From: Emydura subglobosa
Taxonomy: Eukaryota > Chordata > Testudines > Chelidae
Length of the DNA: 64,000 nt
Assembly: GCA_007922225.1 (NCBI GenBank)
Contig: ML679995.1
Coordinates: forward strand, 8,002,689 to 8,066,688
Reading direction: 5' to 3'
The first letter of the stretch is position 1. Each line of letters opens with the position of its first letter. This document shows positions 58,993 to 64,000 of this stretch, in pieces. A program made the position numbers and the translations under genes. The notes beneath the pieces were generated by a model. It saw only the letters and a list, made by a program, of their open reading frames with translations. It made no database searches and was not told the origin of the DNA.

Positions 58993-59513
58993 CAGGGTCC
59001 GATTTACACCTTATGCACCTCTAGGGACAGCATCTTCAGTGTCGCCCCTTGGCTGAGCGTGGCTGCTGGAACTTGAGTGACGTGAGATCAGGGAAGCAAG
59101 ACCTAGCTGGCAGTGTAGTTTTAGACTTTGCCAGAGGCGGCGCGGGGAAGAAGCCGTCTTGTCCCTTCATCACTGGTAGATGCAGACTCAGACTCAGTTA
59201 GCTGTGCTCAGGTACATGTTTGGACTTGCCTGCCTGAGTGCTGCCCTGGTGAGCAAAGGAAGCTTGGGAAGCCGGGGCAATAGGGGGTAGGCAGAGGGGC
59301 CTGAAGGTGTTAGGTGGGAGGTCAAGGAAGCCAGTGGGGGCAGGATCGATAGGTGGGGGGACACCTGTGGGAGGGGAGGCAGCTAACCACTTTTAATCAC
59401 ATATATATTAACTTTTAAACTTTTAACCCACTTTTAACTTTTAGATGCCCCTAGAAAACTGACACCCCCAGGCACATGCCTGTGGTGCCTAATTGGAAAC
59501 CCAGCCCTTCTGG
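58993..59513. mobile_element. Possible non-autonomous DNA transposon relic
   Basis: The left edge CAGGGTCCGATTTACACCTT and the right edge 'taattggaaacccagccct' are roughly inverted (right edge read backwards: AGGGCTGGGTTTCCAATTA). The interior is GC-rich with a G-rich core (59256-59375). No matching flanking duplication was found. Confidence 0.35.
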
Positions 59514-60454
59514 GTGGCACTCCATCTGCAAGGAGGCTTTGGTTTGGGAGTTACCTTGATGAAAGTTACCTACCCGATTATTAGACTTAATGGTCAGGTA
59601 CTCCACTGCTGTGAACTAGGCTAAGTTACACCAGCTGAGCATCTGGCTCCATATTTCTTTTCCATGTAGACAGCTCCAAAAATATCTTACTCAACTTTAA
59701 CTAGCTTTTAAGGTGTTAAACTTAGGCAGTGAAAACTCTATAGATTTATTTATACCTGTCTGTGGTTATTAAAGAAGCTTATGTCAAATGACGATCTCAG
59801 ATAGCACGTACATCATCAGTATATTACAGCTCAGTAGAAAAATCCGCTTTTCACTTTCCAAAATTGTAATGGGAAAACTGAAAAGAGAGAGAGAGAGGGA
59901 GAGGTCTGTGAGTGAATGTTACAGTCACTTTCAGAATTTCAGTCTTTTTTGAAAAAAATAACATTAGTTGTTAGTTACACAGGTAAAAATTCTCTTCTCA
60001 TAGTAAAAGCTCCACTGGAAAAATGTTTTTTTTTTAAATATTTTAAATATTTTGTAGTTACAGAAGATCTCTGGTCCAAGGATCTGAAAGTGCTTAACAA
60101 ATATTAATTGATTCTGGGTGAGAATTTCAGACGTGCTCATTGTTAGCCTAACTCTGCTCCTATTAGTCAGTTAAGCTTCCCAAAACCGCTAGGAGGCAGG
60201 CAATACTGCACCCACGTTGAGGAAAGAACCAGAGGGGAGGAGACTCAGGTGGAATTCCTCTTGAATAAACATTCAACGAAATAGAATGCAGAATTGAAAG
60301 GAGCATTAGGTCAGAGATGGGCTGATCAATGACAATAGTTATCATTATCATTTTTATTTTATTATTATTTATTATTTTATTTTTTAAAATGTATTTGTTA
60401 TCATTTTTCTCCCAGCATTTATTTATTTTTGCCATAAATTCATATATTTTAAGG
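59514..60454. other. Unassigned AT-rich DNA
   Basis: A GA-rich run at 59886-59904 is followed by AGGTCTGTGAGTG, close to the phrase after the GA run at 55.9 kb. An AT-rich TTATTATTTATTATTTTA tract lies at about 60360-60380. Confidence 0.4.
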
Positions 60455-60455
60455 C

Positions 60456-60464
60456 CACACGCGC

Positions 60465-60512
<48 letters not shown>
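60456..60512. repeat. (CA)n microsatellite
   Basis: An interrupted start (CACACGCGCACACGC) leads into a pure CA run of about 20 units up to 60510. The cysteine/valine and threonine/histidine repeats in the frames that cross it are artefacts. Confidence 0.95.
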
Positions 60513-60514
<2 letters not shown>

Positions 60515-60591
60515 GAAATCCTCTTAGATGGATATGAAGAGCCTAATCCAATTTACCAGCATGTATTATACTCCTTCCTCACTTCTCTCAC

Positions 60592-60836
60592 AAAGGATGG
60601 CCCAGTGGTTTGGCTACTATCCTGAAACCTAAGAGTCTTGGGTTGAGTTTCCCACTCTACCACAAACTTCCTTTGTGATTTTTTGGCCAAGTCAATTAGT
60701 CTCCCTGCGCCTCAGCTCGTCATCAGTAAAATGGAGATGGCTACTCCACAGGAATATCATAAGAATAAAGATATTAAAGATTGTGAGGCACTCAGATACT
60801 ACAGTCACGGTGGTTAATAAGTATCACGGATAGATT
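60592..60836 (+). mobile_element. tRNA-derived SINE, Cry I-like, near full length
   Basis: The head is GGATGGCCCAGTGGTTTGGC (A-box side), and 'gggttgagtttccc' (60640-60653) is the B box. These are followed by 'ctctaccacaaacttccttt', 'gcgcctcagctcgtcatcag' and 'aaaatggagatggctac'. The tail 'aagattgtgaggcactcaga' and 'tactacagtcacggtg' matches the tortoise Cry I / pol III SINE order. It is the best-preserved SINE in the window. Confidence 0.8.
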
Positions 60837-61290
60837 CCTATAGATTATGATCTTTTTTTTTTTTCTCATTTAAAAGAAATATATCACATTCATCTTGGGA
60901 CAAAAGTTCCTGGCAGCCATTGTTTTGATAATGTATTGCAACAATACCCTGTTGAAGGAACAGGTGTCCAAAGCCTGTTATAAAAAATGTGCCAAAAGAG
61001 CAATGATGTTCTTCTAACCTGTTGTTGAAATGCATCACCAGTGCAACACTTGCAGAGGAAAAGGGACTGAGCTAGGGCAGCATGCTTCTGAGATTAGGAG
61101 AACTCAAAGAGTGATGGTCCTTATTATTTATGGGTCTGTTTGTCTTTATTTATTGTGTGGTGGCCAGATCCTGAGTCCTGCACAAGTCTATAAGGAGCTT
61201 GGAGGTGTTTATGACACTTTAAAAGAAACTTTTGCAGTATATAACGTTTAACCCACAGAGAGACACATGATAACTCTTTGAGGAAGTGGC
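60837..61290. other. Unassigned non-coding DNA
   Basis: A poly-T run lies at 60853-60864. Nothing else was recognised. Confidence 0.4.
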
Positions 61291-61292
61291 CA

Positions 61293-61460
61293 GTGTCTGC
61301 AGTGTTGCCAACTCACATGATTTTATTGCAAGTCTTGCAATATTTGGTGCTTTTCTCAAACCCCAGCTCCCTGGAGTCACGTTAGTTCATGTCAATCTCC
61401 ATTCATTCTTTTTATTAAAAGGAAGTTTCCAGCCCTCATTGTTATGTTTATTGACACGAT
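61293..61460 (+). repeat. Unclassified interspersed repeat, 'GTGTTGCCAACTC' family
   Basis: AGTGTTGCCAACTCACATGA, 'ttattgcaagtcttgcaata', 'ccccagctccctggagtcac' and 'aaaaggaagtttccagccct' follow the order of a common reptile interspersed repeat that I remember without a class name. No terminal structure is obvious. Confidence 0.45.
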
Positions 61461-62312
61461 GTTGTGACTGGGTCCATCAGGTCTTTTCTGCTCCCTCATG
61501 GAGACAACAGTGCCCTGACTCTCTCCTCCCAATGATAATTCACTCAGACTGGGAGACCAACAAGACAGTCCTCCAGAGGCCTGGAAGGGCCAGGAGGAAA
61601 TATTGACCAATCAAGAACCAGCAGGTCAGTTAAAAAGGTGTGCCTGCTTTTGCTTAGGGGACGAGCTGGTTGTGACTGAGACAGAGGAGAGCTAACCTAG
61701 GCCAGAGACTTGTCCTAAGTGCTGCAACTAAGTGCTTGCATTTCGAAGGGTTTTTCCCATTTGTTTAAAGGAGCAGGCAGCTGAATTCTGAGTTGCTATT
61801 TTGCTACTAGATTGTTTAGAGAATGATGCCAAGCATATGGCACAGGCGGCCCTGCCCCAAGCGGATGGTCAAACCATGCAGAATAAGGTCGGGAGAAGCT
61901 GCAATACCACAGGTGGCCTTGAAGGGGACACCGCAGAGCAGCTCTGCATCCCACAGATGTTCAGACAGAATACTGGTGTATAAACATCAATATTCTGTGC
62001 TGTGTCTGCTTCTAACGCACATTTTAGGTCCAGACTCTTGGCTGCAACCAAGGAACCCTTAACTCGGGATGGGGCTGCAAAATCAGCCTTAAACCACCTT
62101 TGCACCCCACTGATACTGGTCATCAGTACACTGGGTCAGTCCACAAGCATGCATCAGAGCAGCCTCTAGGTTGCACTAAATTACATTAGCTGCCTATGGC
62201 CCTTAGGGGTTTCTTAGATGGCTGGGGGTTGCTGAGGAGCAGAGAAGTCTGGGCCATGACTCCTTTCTCCAGCTCAAGCCCCCTATGCCAGCTGCAGAGG
62301 GGGGATTGGTAT
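61461..62312. other. Unassigned non-coding DNA
   Basis: Nothing was recognised. Short overlapping frames at 61801-62123 are not supported. Confidence 0.4.
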
Positions 62313-62315
62313 CTA

Positions 62316-62497
62316 AGGGTATGACTACAGAGCAATGAAACACCTGGGGCTGGCACATGTCAGCTGACTCAGGCTCGCAGGGCTCAGGTTATGGGGCTGT
62401 TTAACTGCAGTGTAGACATTTGATCTCAGGCTGCAGCCCAGGCTCTGGGGCTGTGTCTGCTTGTGGGATGTCAGAGCCTGAATGCCTACGAAGACAG
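62316..62497. mobile_element. Half copy of the long-hairpin miniature element
   Basis: The left arm GGGTATGACTACAGAGC, CAGCTGACTCAGGCTCGCAG and 'ttaactgcagtgtagacatt' matches the elements at 26493 and 50692. The sequence passes the central turn (GGGGCTGTGTCTGCTTGTGG) and ends at GAATGCCTACGA, so the right outer arm is deleted. Confidence 0.7.
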
Positions 62498-63190
62498 AAA
62501 ATATCCTGCACGCTCAGTTATTACATTTACAATCAACTTTATGGCCCTGCCTCTGAGAGAAGCAGGGACTTCTTTACCTTGCTGAGAAATGATTCTTTCC
62601 TGCAGCAAAGCCTTTTTGTCAAAGTTGGCATCTGTATCTTGCAGCCTGAGAGAGTCTGAAATACAATGTGTGACTTAATTGGCTAGAACAGTTGTGCTTG
62701 CTGTGTAGTATTAACTCCAGAAAGTTTCCATGGTTTATTTAATGGTCAGACAGGGTATGGGCTGACTCAACACTGTCTGGGATAATGGTGTTTTGCCAGC
62801 ATATACATTTTACAATGTCAACATTCACTCCCAGTATTTCAGGGCTGGATTTTTATTTTCCCTTACGTTCCTCCATCTAGTCTTTTCTGAAGCCAACAAT
62901 CCCATGTCAGTGTCAGTGGCTGTCATTTCCATAATGGAACTGTTTCCAGCCTCTTGAGTCTTCGCTCTTGCTTCATTTCTTAGCTCACTCGGCAAAATTC
63001 TTCAGAATTGGTCAAAACCTTCCACAACATGGCTTCTACCAGATATAGAATTAATGTGGGAGGGGCACAACAGTTTTTATCCAGAGGCACAAGAAGTCAT
63101 CCCACATTAGTATTACTCATATTATGGTAGTATCTGGCGGCCCCAGCTGAAATCAAGGCTTCTTTGAGTTAGGTGCTGTACGAACAACCA
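62498..63190. other. Unassigned non-coding DNA
   Basis: No element was recognised. Confidence 0.4.
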
Positions 63191-63194
63191 GCAA

Positions 63195-63444
63195 GACCTG
63201 GTCTACACACTGGTTTTGTACTGATATAACTATGTTGGTTAGGGGGCGATTTTTTTGCCAATATAATAGTAGTGGTACAACCCCTAATGTGGAAATAGTT
63301 ATGCTGGTATAACTTATTCCCCTCTCTATATGGGAACAAGCTGTATTGGTATAAATGTTATTATATCATTATAACTATGTCCACACTATGGGGGAGATCC
63401 TGGTAGAGTTAAAGAGGTACAACTTCCTAGCATAGAAAAGGCCT
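63195..63444. mobile_element. Palindromic miniature DNA transposon
   Basis: The left end GACCTGGTCTACACACTGGT is echoed at the right by 'gcatagaaaaggcctaag'. Many 'tggtataac' and 'ttatacca'-like words are internally inverted, with CTATGTCCACACTATGGGGG at about 63375-63394 as an inner end. No coding capacity. Confidence 0.6.
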
Positions 63445-63662
63445 AAGAGACAGACCCTGCCCCCAAAAAGTTTACAATCTAAATACACAAGATGGACAAG
63501 GGGTAGGAAAAAAGAAGCATCATTATCCGCATTTCGCAGATGGAAAACTAAAGCAGTAGAGATTAAGTGATTTGTCCAAAGAAGTTTTTGGCAGTGACAG
63601 AAACTGAATCTGTATTTCCTGACTCCAGAGGCCAGCGACTTAACCTCAAGGCCATTCTTCTT
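63445..63662 (-). mobile_element. tRNA-type SINE with L2-type tail, antisense
   Basis: 'cagaccctgcccccaaaaag' plus 'tttacaatctaaat' is the reverse of the L2-type tail. It is followed by 'catttcgcagatggaaaact', 'gattaagtgatttgtcc', 'tgaatctgtatttcctgact' and 'gacttaacctcaaggcc', the antisense core, B box and A box order. It is nearly full length. Confidence 0.75.
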
Positions 63663-64000
63663 TTCTTACCTTTTTATGTTAATACTCCTTCTGATGGAAC
63701 GCAACCTCTGAAACGGTGGCATTTTCATTATTTCTCTCACCTGATATTCACAATCTGTGGACTGAAGATTGTTCTGGTAATAGGAATACATGTGGTTTCC
63801 CCAAAACCTGGGCATCATGTCTCTATCATTTCTCTGTCTTCATGAGCCTTTCTGAGTCTTAGCTCTTTTTCACCGCTGACACTCTCTTGTCTTTGTTCCT
63901 CCTGAGCTTTCCAGTGGCTCAGACACACAAAAATACCAAAAGAAGGGAGAGAAGGAATGGAAAAAAGTTGAGACAGGCCCTACATCATGATTTGGCCAAT
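63663..64000. other. Unassigned right edge
   Basis: Nothing was recognised up to the window edge. Confidence 0.4.

Noticed and set aside
60163..60625. Cys/Val and Thr/His repeat proteins on the two strands
   Set aside because: They are translations of the CA microsatellite.
1..64000. CRISPR arrays, operons, phage or plasmid systems
   Set aside because: No regularly spaced direct repeats and no dense coding. The repeat content is that of a vertebrate nuclear genome.

Overview
The window looks like non-coding nuclear DNA of a turtle, probably a cryptodire. It has many CR1 LINE 3' ends, including young copies with the ATTCTATGATT-type tail and a subfamily ending in a 'TATGTTCTTA' motif. It also has tRNA-derived SINEs resembling the tortoise Cry I / pol III SINE, palindromic miniature transposons whose ends carry GTCTACAC, hAT-type non-autonomous elements, Penelope-like remnants and a solo LTR. 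These family names come from memory and were not searched. I found no protein-coding exon, rRNA or functional tRNA gene that I could defend. The longest reading frames (147-174 codons) are unrecognised, and one of them runs antisense through a SINE.

Layout. 1-12 kb: a miniature transposon cut by the window edge, a Penelope tail, SINE fragments, a second miniature transposon (6.4 kb), an LTR-like stretch (7-8 kb), a hAT element with an exact 8-bp duplication (8.46-8.86 kb), and a palindromic element split by a 656-bp insertion (11.1-11.9 kb). 12-23 kb: SINEs, two plus-strand CR1 copies (14.7 and 17.9 kb) and a TTA-flanked Harbinger-like miniature element (20.0 kb). 23-26 kb: mostly repeat-free, homeobox-motif-rich DNA that may be conserved non-coding sequence. 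26-40 kb: the most LINE-rich part, with an old minus-strand CR1 (26.8-28.8 kb), a hAT element (29.8 kb), an L1-like fragment (32.2 kb), three CR1 pieces on plus (34.8-37.4 kb) and a young CR1 on minus (39.1 kb). 40-64 kb: a C-terminal remnant of another LINE clade (44.6-45.1 kb), a 1117-bp solo LTR with a perfect 5-bp duplication (49.4-50.5 kb), several miniature elements and SINEs, a repeat-free candidate regulatory element (54.3-54.6 kb), a Penelope-like remnant with a broken GIY-YIG region (55.0-55.6 kb), a 20-G run and a CA microsatellite.

Nothing here works as an operon or gene system. The content is a layered record of transposition. The LINEs would have supplied the machinery for the tRNA-derived SINEs, and absent autonomous hAT and Harbinger relatives would have moved the miniature elements. 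The stretches most likely to have a present function are the repeat-poor islands at about 24.2-25.3, 46.7-47.2 and 54.3-54.6 kb. Whether the window is intronic or intergenic cannot be decided from it.
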